Positions 22,577 through 33,623 of a stretch of 64,000 bases of DNA are shown piece by piece. The stretch's first letter is position 1; the number at the start of each line of letters is the position of its first letter. A program made the position numbers and the translations under genes. The DNA comes from Scortum barcoo (lineage: Eukaryota; Chordata; Actinopteri; Centrarchiformes; Terapontidae), in contig CM041531.1 of assembly GCA_023238725.1 (NCBI GenBank), positions 7,105,113 to 7,169,112 on the forward strand, in the 5' to 3' direction. Below the pieces are notes generated by a model, which worked only from the letters and a program-made list of their open reading frames with translations, was not told where the DNA came from and searched no databases.

Positions 22577-23260
22577 ATGAACAGCAACAATACAACAACC
22601 AACAGCACAACTGATGCCACCCAAACAACACTCTTCAGAGTGAGTACATTGGAGCACGCAGCTCTTCTCACCCTATGGCTGCTTTATTGCTGCACCGGCC
22701 GCTGGGCACTAGACCAGCCACTGAGAATCTTGGGGCTGATTCGAGAAAGCGCTAAGATTGCCATCAGTCACTTATGGTTCCAGAGACGCGACCTAGGCTT
22801 GTCCCTGTTTGTGACCTACATGCTAGGGCGCTTTACCATCAACACCGACCGAATGGGGCAATGCCAGAGCATTACAGTGGGTTTCTGGATGATCCTAGAC
22901 TCAGTCACAGTCTTCGTCGAGCCATTAAGATTCGCCAATGCTGTGTGTGAAGCCATGATGGCCATAGGGGTAATAGTTTATCTGATCATCTTGACCAGGT
23001 CACTGCAAGAAAGAGGAAGAAGGCGTTGGCTGCTCAAACTCGGCGCCATCTTGCTCTGGGCCTTGGGCTGGGGAGTTCTCTCAGTGTTGTACTGGAGAGA
23101 CCGAATCGGCCAGATAACCATGATAGTTTGGTTCATGACCTATGCCGCCTGCTTTCCTAGACCCGAGACAGTGGCCAAGCCGGGGGCCTCACCACCAATC
23201 AAACTGCAATCCCCTTGGTTGGCTTCCCTAGCTCAAAGGCGAGCCGGGAGTGACGACTAA
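22577..23260 (+). CDS. Intact multi-pass membrane accessory protein, 227 residues
   Basis: The ATG has a good context (AAGAAAATGA) 95 bases after the env stop, and the frame is uninterrupted to TAA at 23258-23260. The N-terminus is Asn/Thr-rich with several sequons (MNSNNTTTNSTTD), as if outside the cell. About five or six hydrophobic segments follow, near residues 26-40, 72-84, 97-113, 121-140, 151-171 and 177-193, separated by basic loops (RSLQERGRRRW). The C-terminal tail of about 35 residues is Pro/Ser-rich. I do not recognise the family. A multi-pass protein behind env is not a standard retroviral gene and may be captured from a host. It is the longest intact non-enzymatic frame in the element. 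Confidence 0.6.
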   Translation: MNSNNTTTNSTTDATQTTLFRVSTLEHAALLTLWLLYCCTGRWALDQPLRILGLIRESAKIAISHLWFQRRDLGLSLFVTYMLGRFTINTDRMGQCQSITVGFWMILDSVTVFVEPLRFANAVCEAMMAIGVIVYLIILTRSLQERGRRRWLLKLGAILLWALGWGVLSVLYWRDRIGQITMIVWFMTYAACFPRPETVAKPGASPPIKLQSPWLASLAQRRAGSDD

Positions 23261-23309
23261 TGGGCACCTAAGAAAATAGGGTACCCAGCTTGCTTATGCT
23301 AAGACGCTT

Positions 23310-23340
23310 TATAAATAAATTTTGTGTTACTATCCTGCAG
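23310..23340 (+). promoter_or_regulatory. TATA-like box and 3' splice acceptor ahead of the last accessory region
   Basis: TATAAATA at 23310-23317 is followed by a T-rich stretch and CCTGCAG, with the acceptor AG at 23339-23340. The exon beginning GAAGGAGC at 23341 opens in the phase needed by the leader donor at 10531. An AATAAA also overlaps the TATA-like sequence. The TATA-like box may be an internal promoter, as spumaviruses have, or chance. Confidence 0.4.
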
Positions 23341-23861
23341 GAAGGAGCGAAGTGAGCTGCATTCATTGTGGCGTCCCCTTCAAGCAAAGCCTTACACCTC
23401 TGGGATGTGGCATCAGCCTTTATGGTGCGATCAATGCTACAAAAACCACTTTCCCTATCCAAACTGCCCGAGGACTGGCCTGCCATAACGATGTCAACTA
23501 CGTGCCAGTAGTAACGATGGAAGAAATTCTGGACATCGAAGTCAACGCTAAGGTCATGTGGCACTCAATAGCAGCGGGCAAAGACCAACTAATGCCATCG
23601 GCAATCTACCAAGATTGTGTCTACTGTACTATCTACACCAAGCTGTGGGAGTTTCCAGAGGGGCAAAGAATATCGACGGCTCACCTGATGGACGGAAGAT
23701 TTGTGGCAGTAGGACCGCGCCTGCCAATACCAGTGGCAGGGAGATCTCCCCAGGCATCATCAACGGCCGAGGCGAGCACTCAAACGCATGGAGGTAAACT
23801 GGTACTGGGATGCACTTGTGCAAGAGATCACCGGTCCCGGGGCAGAAGTCCTCAGGATTGA
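23341..23861 (+). pseudogene. Accessory region D: zinc-finger-like protein, probable second exon (frame-broken)
   Basis: Right after the acceptor the frame reads RSEVSCIHCGVPFKQSL, with C-x2-C at 23358-23369. A second C-x2-C (LWCDQCYKNHF, 23426-23437) is in the next frame after a break near 23405. It is preceded by Trp-His, much as in accessory region A. The first frame remains open to 23861, with protein-like sequence to about 23640 (VTMEEILDIEVNAKVMWHSI). No family is recognised. A zinc-binding regulatory protein, in the place where spumaviruses encode their transactivator, is the simplest guess. Confidence 0.4.
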
Positions 23862-24311
23862 AGGCGGCGACATACCCAAAATAACAACCAGATCTCATAG
23901 TGTTCCAGCCATGCCCCTGCTGAGCCCAATACCACCAACACCTACCCAAGACCCCTCAGCAGCAGTGGAAGACATCGAGGGACAACCGGGAGAGGCTACA
24001 GCCCTGCTACCAACGACCTACGACAGAGCGGCGACATCATGATGACTTCAATTCCATCTGAACCAGAGGCAGATGCTCTAAGCATGGATGAGTTTCTTGT
24101 TCTCGACGTCTGGGAGAAGACATCGACCCCATTGCAACCAGTGGAGACAGCACCAGGAGAGGATCACGACAGCAGCAGCGAGTCTTCAGTCAACTCACAG
24201 CTGTCCCCTCCAAGGATCGAGGAGACGAGGTGCTCACACTGCAAGCAGAGACGACGAGGACGACGATTTCCTAGACATGAGCGACTAAGGATCTACAATG
24301 GCAGCGAGTGA
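23788..24311 (+). pseudogene. Accessory region E: proline-rich and acidic C-terminal segment
   Basis: Frame 23788-24042 reads MEVNWYWDALVQEITGPGAE, then a proline-rich stretch (PLLSPIPPTPTQDPSAAVED). Frame 24039-24311 continues with DEFLVLDVWEK and a Ser/Glu-rich run. An alternative frame ends at 24286-24288 with DDEDDDFLDMSD. Acidic, hydrophobic-studded tails of this kind are common in transcriptional activation domains. This may be the C-terminal part of the same protein as region D. Confidence 0.35.
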
Positions 24312-24315
24312 TATC

Positions 24316-24325
24316 AAGGAGGGGG
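24316..24325 (+). other. Polypurine tract (AAGGAGGGGG)
   Basis: An unbroken purine run ends exactly at the TG of the 3' LTR, the primer for plus-strand synthesis. Confidence 0.85.
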
Positions 24326-25877
24326 TGTCAAGTAAGGTTGAAAATCCCTCTCTGCCATCACTATGAAGGCCTTACAACAGGCCCACCTAGGAGCAGTAAG
24401 GTACTGTTCATCTAAAGATAACAGGAAGGAATCAGGGGTGCTTTCCACCGAGGCAATGTAACACAATGCATATACAAGCAAGAGCAGTATGTAACCATAT
24501 ATGATGATTAAAGTAACTATGACCGAGAGTTAAGTAAAATGTGAAATAATTAATGAAGTGATTTTTGAGATTTTATAATATTTTAATGAATCAATATGAA
24601 TGATTTGATGAAATGATCGTGTATAAGAGGTGTAAAAACTGTTGATTTGTGTGTTGTAATCATCTTGTGACTGTCTTGTGACAATGAAGTCATCCTTAGC
24701 CAAAACGGGAAAAAGAAGAAGTAAGCTTGACCAGCGACTGTAACCAATGATAAGGTCAGATATGAAAATATAACCAAAAAAGGGATTAAAGTGGGCATCA
24801 ACTGTGTATCAGACCATATCACGTAAGAATAAATTATAAAAAAGGTATAAAAGGGAGAGTAAAAGGGAAGTTTAGTGTTAGTCTTCGGGGGATCTTCGGC
24901 AGCGGAGACCTGATGTCAGATCGACCACATCTAGGCATTAAAACTCCAGCTGAAAAATCACCACAAGAGAGAGAGTTTTTGAGCAGTTATTCAACATCAA
25001 GAAATTTCCAGATTGACTTCAACTGAAAATAGAGGATCGACCGAACGAAGATTATCCATCGCCACCCAGTTGAGGGACTTCAAATCAAACTCTGGACATT
25101 CTCTCCGCTCATGCAGCAAGATTGTGAACACTGTATTATTTTGGACTTTGTACAAGGTCAAGATTTTTACCAGATTTCACAACTCGGCTGAAAAGAAGAA
25201 CTGCTGTGGCCAAGTGGCTCTTCTCTTTTTCTCTATTTTTGGGACATTTTCCACACAGCAACAGCCTCTGATTCAGGTCATATTATTGAACTTTTAATCA
25301 TTAAATTTTTAAATTAACTATTAACTTTAATTAATTTTAATTATTCAACTATTATTTCATAATCGTAATTTTTATGCTGTATGCTTGCCCTTGCCTATTT
25401 TTTGCAATAAAACTAAAGCACTGCAATTAAAGTATAGAATCTGGACATTGGATTTTTGATTGGAAAAGTGTTTTGGGTAATAGGGTGTGTCATCATCACA
25501 GAGGTTCTATTTTTGGATTACTCTAGCCAACAAAATCAATCAACCGACCCTTGGGACCTGCTGTCCAGGTCTCTAAATTTATTCCTAGTAACCACACCAA
25601 GTGCCAGGATCACTTAGAGGAGAGCTGCCGTGAACGGGCGTGGCCGATCGGGTACTACAGGGCTCATTGGCTATTCAGCCTAGTGCCAGGTTGGAGGTAG
25701 CAGGGTAGACGCTCGGATGTAGGCAGTGAGAAACTAGGCGAGTCTCCTCGACACCAGCTTAAATTATCCCTAAAGTAAACTACTAGGTAATACCTATAGG
25801 CTATTAGGAGATCGGACCCTTTGAACGGAGAGCTGGTCCAGTTCCACCTTGTACAGGGGAAAACTCGGGATTCAACA
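24326..25877 (+). repeat. 3' LTR (1552 bp)
   Basis: Begins TGTCAAGTAAGG directly after the polypurine tract and ends GGATTCAACA before the right ACAG duplication. TATAAAA at 24846-24852 and AATAAA at 25406-25411 match the 5' copy. It is 13 bp longer than the 5' LTR because of small insertions. Confidence 0.92.
25406..25411 (+). terminator. 3' LTR polyadenylation signal (AATAAA)
   Basis: Same position relative to the LTR start as the signal at 9886 in the 5' LTR. Expected to end genomic and spliced viral transcripts. Confidence 0.6.
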
Positions 25878-25881
25878 ACAG
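25878..25881. repeat. Retroviral target-site duplication, right copy (ACAG)
   Basis: Matches 8806-8809 exactly. It directly follows the CA that ends the 3' LTR. Confidence 0.8.
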
Positions 25882-26204
25882 CCATACCACTGATCCTCAT
25901 ATCTGATGCATCCCCTTGACCAAAGCTCCCCTCCTTGTTTGCAGACTTTTTCAGAAAAGAGGTTTAGAAGAAATGCAAAGCGCAGAAGTAGCACGTCAGT
26001 ATCCCACTTAACCTTAACACATTACATATGAATTGTTTAAATAATTGTTTTTAAAAGGTTAAATTATTATTTAAAGCAGCTACAGTCAATATTTTTTATG
26101 ATGACAATGTAAAAGCAGTACAACAGTGTTAAAGGTGTCACTCACAGTGATTAACCTGAAGAGAAATATCACCTGAATCTTGAGTTCCCTTCTTTTTCTC
26201 TGAA

Positions 26205-26520
26205 CGGCATTTTATAGCCGGTTTAGCTCGTTTGGTTCAGTCTCACTGCTCTCACGTTTGCCACAGCAGGCAGCAGTTTTCAGTGAAAAAACTATCAGCA
26301 CACACTACCTGCTCAGCACCGAGCGACAGAGAGACACAGTTAGGGACTAGCTGGTGAGGAAAGTGGAGCATTTAGCAGCTAAAGACCTCATATTTCCCTC
26401 AAGAGAACAGAGCTAAAAGAGAGTGAATATTTGACTTGCTTTCATTAGGCGGACACAAATATATCTCAAAATGAATTCTAATGTTGCTCATTAACTGCTG
26501 GATGTGTAAATTAAACAACA
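26205..26520. repeat. Dispersed repeat, copy 1
   Basis: Shares long diverged blocks with 56610-56930: GGTTCAGTCTCACTGCTCTC, CACAGCAGGCAG, CAGCTGGTGA-like and GCATTTAGCAGCTAAAGA. It is an interspersed fish repeat of unknown class, with both copies on the plus strand and clearly old. Confidence 0.5.
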
Positions 26521-26639
26521 GTTTGCTATATCACCATATCAGCTTAAGAAACTGGCCTAACCCCAAAACAGATAGTTCAGTTAATACGAAAAGACAAACA
26601 TAATGTGGGTTTTAAAAAGAGTAACATTTATTTGGATTT

Positions 26640-27300
26640 TTACCATTAAGAAGTACTGACCCAGACAGCAGGTAATAACATTGATATTTTTCCGTGCTTT
26701 ATGGGAAAAACACTTCTACTGTGAGTAGTAAAAAACCAATACCATCACAGGAGCCTCCAAAATGCAGGATCGGGTATCGACGAGTACGCTGATCTATGCA
26801 CCGATCTGATGCCATCATTTATTGGTCCCAAAAAAATGTGTTTCACCAAAAATCAACTCTTTTTTTGCTGATCCAAAACAACAGCCTACACAGGAAGTTG
26901 AGCTTTGCTGCCACTGTGGACATATTATTGCTATCACAGGCAATAACTGTTTTAGAGCGGCGAAGAAGAACTGATTTCAGGTCATTTATCAGGTTATCCT
27001 AGCAAACAGCAACAGTGCGGAGCTAGCAGAGAGTATAACATTTGTCAGGGCAGGCAAAATGTCAGCGATTTGGCAATATCTTACACGGGATAATCCCACC
27101 AGTGTAACGGTGAAGTGTAAAGGTACAAACGCTGGCAAGGAAAAAATGGTATGGGAACATCTGTAGTCTGCAGTGAGCCAGACTTGTGCTGATGGAGCAC
27201 CGACTGGCTGTACTTTCTGTCCAACCTTTGCATTTGGCTTTTAGTATTGATTTCCCCTCTGTCCACCAACATTTCCCCTCTGTGTCTATACCCAACACAT
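26640..27300 (+). mobile_element. Probable decayed hAT-type transposon fragment
   Basis: A GGATCGGGTATCGACGAGTA stretch at about 26767 resembles sequence common in fish hAT elements. From 27059 the plus strand reads MSAIWQYLTRDNPTSVTVKC, which has the feel of a BED zinc finger N-terminus (hydrophobic/aromatic, then Cys). It is followed by stops. No terminal repeats were identified. Weak call. Confidence 0.25.
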
Positions 27301-30300
27301 GGCAGGTAAAAAAATTGTAAAAAAGAGACCGTTCTCAGCATCTGGTAGCTGAGTGATTTACAACGTGTGTCTTTTTTCATGGTGTACCCATCATTCCTAA
27401 TGGTTAGAATAAGATTTCACACATCTGTTTAACTGCTGAGATACAAGGCTTCTGTTGTTTATGGTGAAACTGGGAATTTGATCAAAGCCTGAGAGGTGTG
27501 GTTGTGTGAGAGGTTTTTCAGTCAGTCGCAGTCGTCTTTTTAAGCTGTGAAAGCTGTGTAGATTTTGGATTTTAACAATGATACTGATCAGGGATGTAGG
27601 CGTGATAGACCAAAACAACAGCATTTTCCCGTAAAAGCAGAGCTGACTGTACAGACATCATATGTGATTGGGAAGATACTCTGAGGACATATGAGCGCTC
27701 ACCTCGATGCTTTGAGTTTATAGATTCTGGGGGAAAAAAACAAGAACAAGAAGGAAAAAAAAAAATCTCTCTTCTGAAATTGGAAGGCTGGCTATCTTTC
27801 ATTAAAGCAATGGGGGCATTATATCTTTGCCAAACAATTGTCAAGTTTGCAGAGCATGTGCGTGTTTGTGTGAAGAGAAAAATGTTTGGAGGGGAATACT
27901 CTTTCATCCTGTACCCTTGGTGCTAACAATACACCCAGGGTCTATTTCCATGAAAATAGAAACTGAAATATAAATCTGAGTTCTTACTCAGAAAAACTCT
28001 GTCAGTCATCATTAATTTCTTTCCTGCAGAGTCTTGTTGAAGTTATAATGGTTATACTGCTGAATAAATCCTTTGCGCACATTGTCTGCAAGTAAGAATT
28101 TAGAAGCATGAGTGCAGATTTATCATGTTGACTCTTTGCACTCAGCAGTATTTCTTGCTGGCAGTTACAGCTTTCTAAAGCAGCCAGGCACCGTCTAGAA
28201 AGCTTGAGGTTAGGGATAACCATTAATTCAATGAATTTGCTTAATTAGCCTACTGCCTCATGCCAAACCCTTAATGAAATACCTAGGGACGTATAGTCAG
28301 AGGTTGGAAATAACTTTCCAATGCAGCCTTGGCCCGTTTTAAAAAGCAGGATTTGTTATTTCTTCCAGCAGCATAGTGGGCTGATGCTGAGGTTGTCTCA
28401 TTTAGAGAAGGATCAGTGTTAGGGCAGTTTGACAGATGTTCTCATTCAAAAAAAAAAGCTGTTATGTCAAGGTGATTCCATATTCAATACCATCTGTTCT
28501 TGATCTCAGATACATCTGGAGGAAACCTGGGGGGTGGAGGGGGGTTTCAATTCTCGACGCATCCTATCTTACTGCCAACCTTGATTCAGGCCAGACACCT
28601 GAATATGCAAACTGACTATAGTGATAGTGAATTTATAGCCAATGTATCAGTTCTGAGCATTTTGTGAGTGTTTTCTGTATCGGTGGGGAGATGGTTGGAA
28701 AACAGAGCACTTAACCTCAACCTTGAAAACACAGACTGTCTGTCTGACATAAAGAGGAGTGTTTTAATGGGAAAAAAAAAATTGGACAGAATTTTGTCTA
28801 ACATGTGCTTACTAATGTAAAAGGCTGTATGAGAAGGACAACAGGTACAAGAAACTCCACTTATCAACCTTTCACGACATAGTAGATTTTGAGCTGTTAT
28901 GTGTAACTCAGGAGACAAACACCCTGAATCCTCCTCTGTGCCACAAACGTTCCTACTCGGAGGTCTAAAATTACGACTTGTTCCTTCGTTGCACTGAACA
29001 TGGGCAAAGCAGTTTTATACTTAAGTTAATCTCACACACACGTCTTGCCAGTAAATACGCAGTGCACCAAGTGTGTTTTAATCTTTGGCGGAAAATAGTC
29101 CCCAATAAATGCACTTTTTCCTCCTTGAGTAATGTTTGTTAAAGACTAGTGCCCAGGTGTTTTAGTAAGCTATTTGGCCTCTTTCTAAATGACTATCCTT
29201 GATTCTTTATTCATGCATATAATCTAGATTAAGATGCACACTCTGTCACATTCTGCCTTTAATTAAATATGTGATAGATTCCAGTTATTTTACGTATTAA
29301 TGATTTATGGCTTCATGTCGGGATTGGTATTAAACATCAGTACTTTTCTAGTGCTATTGCAAATGTGTCTGTATCACCAAGCATCAAAATCTGTCAGTAA
29401 TATTTTTCTTAAAGGAAGGTAGTTCAATATGTTTGGAGTGTTTTTTTTCCTGTTTTTGCATCGCTACACATACTCAGATATTTGGGTCAGCACTAGCTAA
29501 ATCATCGCTCATCACTGGTACCTAAAAACACAACTTCTTGGAAATCTCTGCCTCCGGCCTTCCTTTCATGATTTTTTTCTTTGTTTCATTCAACTGATCC
29601 TGTTTCCTCCTATAGCCTTAATAAACGTAGCGCAGGTGAAAGGCAGACCTTGCAGCCTACAGACATGTGCTCCCATCTTGAATATTTACATTTATGAAAT
29701 ATTAATTTGCATTTATTACACACTTGTAATGCAGCTCAGTATTCATGATTAAGGAATGACTATCAGATCAAGTGAAGGTATTTGTTTTTGACAGAAATGA
29801 TTTTTTTTTTTTCAGCCAGATATCTCAGCCCCAGATATTCCTAGTAAAGCAATATTTGAGTCACTGCTATTGATCAATAACCGTATTATACCCCTGAAGC
29901 TCTATTATAGTCATAGACAATAATTGCACAGTACATCAATATATAAATATTTTTTCCTTGCTTTTGAACCACAGTCTACTGCTGAATTCCTGTAGTTGTT
30001 TCAAATATCACCATTGTCTTTCACCCGGCATTCCTCTTGGGAATACTAACTACCGTCTTTAATGCTGTTCTGTTACTTTGAAGACTCTAGGGACCTATCT
30101 GTGTTGTCTCTTCAGTGGCCAAAGTACTGTAGCATGGCAGCAAAATAGAGTGGTACATCTTACCCAGGATGTACTGTATTCAATTGTTGTTTCCTTTACA
30201 CAGGGAACAGAGTCAAATGATATGTAAGCCCGAGCAAACAAGCCACACTCACAGGATTTGCACTTATTTGTAAAATGACTCATTTGAAATGCATTATTTC

Positions 30301-33300
30301 CCACTTTAATATGTACGTTTTTATCATTTCTTATCATTCTCAATTATGAGGCCTGCCTCAGGCTGACTTGGTTCCATTTTAAATCCTTTGGTCCCCCTTG
30401 GACCCCGCTCTGCAGCTCCGAAATTGGCCACTCACATTACGAGTTGTGCTGCATATTACCATGTGCCAAGGGGAAGTGAGGGATGGCGTGTTGAAACAGC
30501 ATAGGTGGCTCTGGCGGAGAGGAAAAATGTTAGAGACGAGCAAACCTGAAAACCCAATAACACCATTTTATTCCTTTTGGCAGATCTATATTTGTATAAC
30601 CCAATAATCTTGGTATCCATGTGTGAAGGCACAAGCTGACTGGCTCGGTTTAACAGGCTTCACAGCAGGCATATTGGGTGTGGGTCAGATGCCTGCAGGC
30701 TGCTAATGATTAATGAATTCCATCACTGTCATTCTGGGACTATGGTCACACAGACGGAAGCTGCCTGTCAGCCTCAGCCTGCTCATCCTGCTGCAGAATT
30801 AGCTTAAAATATACTCCTACAGTTTGATGCAGGAGGAAATTACAAAGCAAAGGAAAAAAAAAATACTGGTTGTTGTTTAATCAAAGAACAACACTCATCG
30901 CTAATTACTGGAGATAAAAATAAATTGAAGCTTTGTGCATCTCACATTCACTTGCATATCTTGCTTTTTTCTTAGCATCTGTGCTTTGATAATTTAACTT
31001 GTTGTGAATTTTAATTTTATGTTATTTATTTCTATTCATTTGTCCTATCATTGAATAGTAATTCTGACTCTAAATGATATGTTCACACTGTGCAAACTTT
31101 GGAGTATATATTTTTTTTCAGAAATGTATTCCAAAGTTTGTTTGCTGGTAAAATGAAGCTTCACCAGTCTGAGTTCTCCAAGTCAAGTGGGGATCTTCCA
31201 AATTTAGTCTTTTTCAGTACAATATTCCCTTGTTCTGAAACTATCCCTCCACTGTTCTTCAGCTCAGAGCTAGAACGCTGTCTGCTGAAACAGAGGGAAT
31301 TTCATACTATAGAGAATGTAACTTTGGTAGACCCACTTGATTCGACTAACTCAGCCCACTGAAGCCCCATTTTAATGTCAGATAAACTTTGTAATACATA
31401 TTTGCACAGAACAAGGAGTGTGGATTTCTACCCCCACATCTCTTACACTGGAAGCTCATTAGGAAGGAATTACTTACTGCACAGTGTGAACAGGAAGAAG
31501 AATTATTGCAAGCAAACTCTGTTTCACTGTTTGCTCTTTATGGGCACATGATGTTGTTTTAAGGCAGGCTTGGAAAAAAAAAAAGTGACCCAGTTGTGTG
31601 AACACTACAAATACTGATAACAATCCATCAGAATTGCTTAAATATGCAGTTGTTGAAAATACTTCATATATATAGGGGTAACCTTTTGATAGTAACATAA
31701 TCAAGTCTGTTAAAAAGTGAAAGTTGGTGCCAGTAAGTGTAATTACAAACTTACAAACTAAACACTGCCAGAAAGCACAAAATGTCTAACAGCCACTCCA
31801 ACATCTGCCACTACTAGTTAACAGACTCACCAGTTAATGGGTGAAACACAATACTGTGGCTACTTGAATCCAAATAACCTTACTATAGGCCGACAAATGA
31901 TAAATATAAGATGTATCATGCATCAGAGCCAAACAATATGGCCGGCTTTGTCATCGTGTCCTACTGATTCACCATTATTTTCATTATTTGATGAATAAAA
32001 AGTAAGTGAGTAAACACGATTAGTGCAGCCTCATTGAGCAACCACCGAGTGATTTAAAACTGTGTTTGGAAATCTGCAAAACTGTAAAATATCAGTGCCC
32101 TACAGAAATGTCAGACGCAGTTATAAGGCCACCCCTGCACTGTAACTGAATGCTAATTAGCTGATGATCTGCATGTGTTTTGTTTTGTCCTTGGATGGCA
32201 TGAAACGTTCCCTGTGTATGCTAACATCAAAAAGCCCATCTGTAATCTCTTTATAAAACCCTAATTTGTCAGATTTTTTCACCCCCTAACTTTTGCAGCT
32301 TTCTGGTCAACAAGTTATCTGACATGTTTTCTCATGCCTGTTTGTTTTTAGCATTTTTCTTATCTTAACTTGAATTTTATTAGCTGGATTTGGCTTCAAA
32401 TGCTTTGACTAAAACATTTAACACTTGCAGTGTATATGTCTTGGTCAGACCACTTAAACAGTTTTACTTTTTCATATTAAACTCTTCTTAGTTATTTGAA
32501 ATTGTTGTGATTTTATTGTGATTCTATTTCTTGCAGCACACAGACCTCCTTTTGCATAAAGCTCTTGTCGATATTAAAGCATTTGCTGAGTAAACCACTG
32601 CTCAGATGAATAAATGGCAAGCAACTTCCCCTTCCTAGTAAATGGGTACAAATGCCACGCTCTTTGTAGACGCATCAGGGGGGACGGACATTTAATGAGG
32701 AGAACGTGTCTCTTTAATTAATCGGGATAAACATAAACGAAGACAGCAGTGGACTCCTTAGTACCATAAGTAGTACTTCACTAAAGATTGGGCTTGTCAT
32801 TTTTTCCTTTCCATGGTGTAATTAACTTTAACTGCATTGCCCACATTCATGTCAGCAAATAGATGCACATCTCAGAAACCAACTGTGGAGCATCAACAAA
32901 TATTACTCCCATGCCAAAATATTATGCTTTGACCAGAGAGAAGTGTGAAAGGAAAGTAACCAGAGACTGCCATTCCCATGTCATAACAGATTAGTCCACA
33001 CACAGCCCAACCTCCTCAAACACCCACACACACTCTGCTTCGCTCAGATCTAATTTTTATTCCCTGGTTTCTTATATCCAGTGGATTTGTGCTTTGGGAG
33101 TTCTTAGCTTTTAAGCAAACACGTAGCCGCGGTAAAGCCAGAACCTTAAGAAACGTACTCTTAAAATATTCGGTCTTCCTGAAGATGAATAATTTGACTA
33201 GGTTTTAAACAGTTCTGGCATGGTTTCTGTTTCCGCCACCAGCACAGCAAAGAGTGTTACATTTTCACCTCAGTATTAAAAGGGATCACATTTGACTGAA

Positions 33301-33620
33301 ATTGGAGGGCAGCCAGAGCCATTATACTGCAGTCATAAGCTGATGGCAGAGCCCCAAATTATATTATCTACACTAATGTAAACTCCATTTTAAAACCACA
33401 AAGTGCATGGATGTAGATAAGTACAAACAAATTTAAATGGAGAATATAATGAAGTGTGTTGATTGATGATTACAAACAGCAGCTACACTTTGAGCCTTTA
33501 GCAAGTGTTGAAACATGACGACTTTAACCCTCAGACATTTGTGATTTTGTGCGACAACACTGCGTTTCAACTTCTACAACAGTGTTAGAAAGTCAGACTC
33601 ATAACAGGACTCATATTATA
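27301..33620. other. Non-coding DNA, nothing recognised
   Basis: No gene, RNA gene or well-defined repeat end was found. Short A/T runs occur (for example 27745-27765, 28448-28458, 29801-29812). All open frames are short and of random composition. Confidence 0.5.
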
Positions 33621-33623
33621 ATA

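Larger units (their letters stand above)
8810..25877 (+). mobile_element. Complete endogenous retrovirus, about 17.07 kb, spuma-like or related
   Basis: The element has everything expected of a full provirus: TG...CA LTRs of about 1.54 kb, a 4-bp ACAG duplication, a primer binding site at 10351, gag, protease, reverse transcriptase, RNase H, integrase and env in order, and a polypurine tract at 24316. The internal region is almost 14 kb, much longer than a simple retrovirus (about 6-7 kb inside the LTRs). It contains about 2.4 kb of unknown frames between pol and env and about 1.8 kb after env. Spuma-like features are the RT thumb region, a Lys-type primer site, no CCHC zinc knuckle and accessory genes behind env. 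A different deep fish lineage cannot be excluded without a tree. Most genes are split by many small frame breaks, yet the two LTRs show no clear base substitution. Confidence 0.9.

Noticed and set aside
17500..24311. Epsilonretrovirus of the walleye type
   Set aside because: Accessory genes and fish host fit, but the RT thumb pattern, missing zinc knuckle and Lys-type primer site fit spuma-like elements better. Left open as an alternative.
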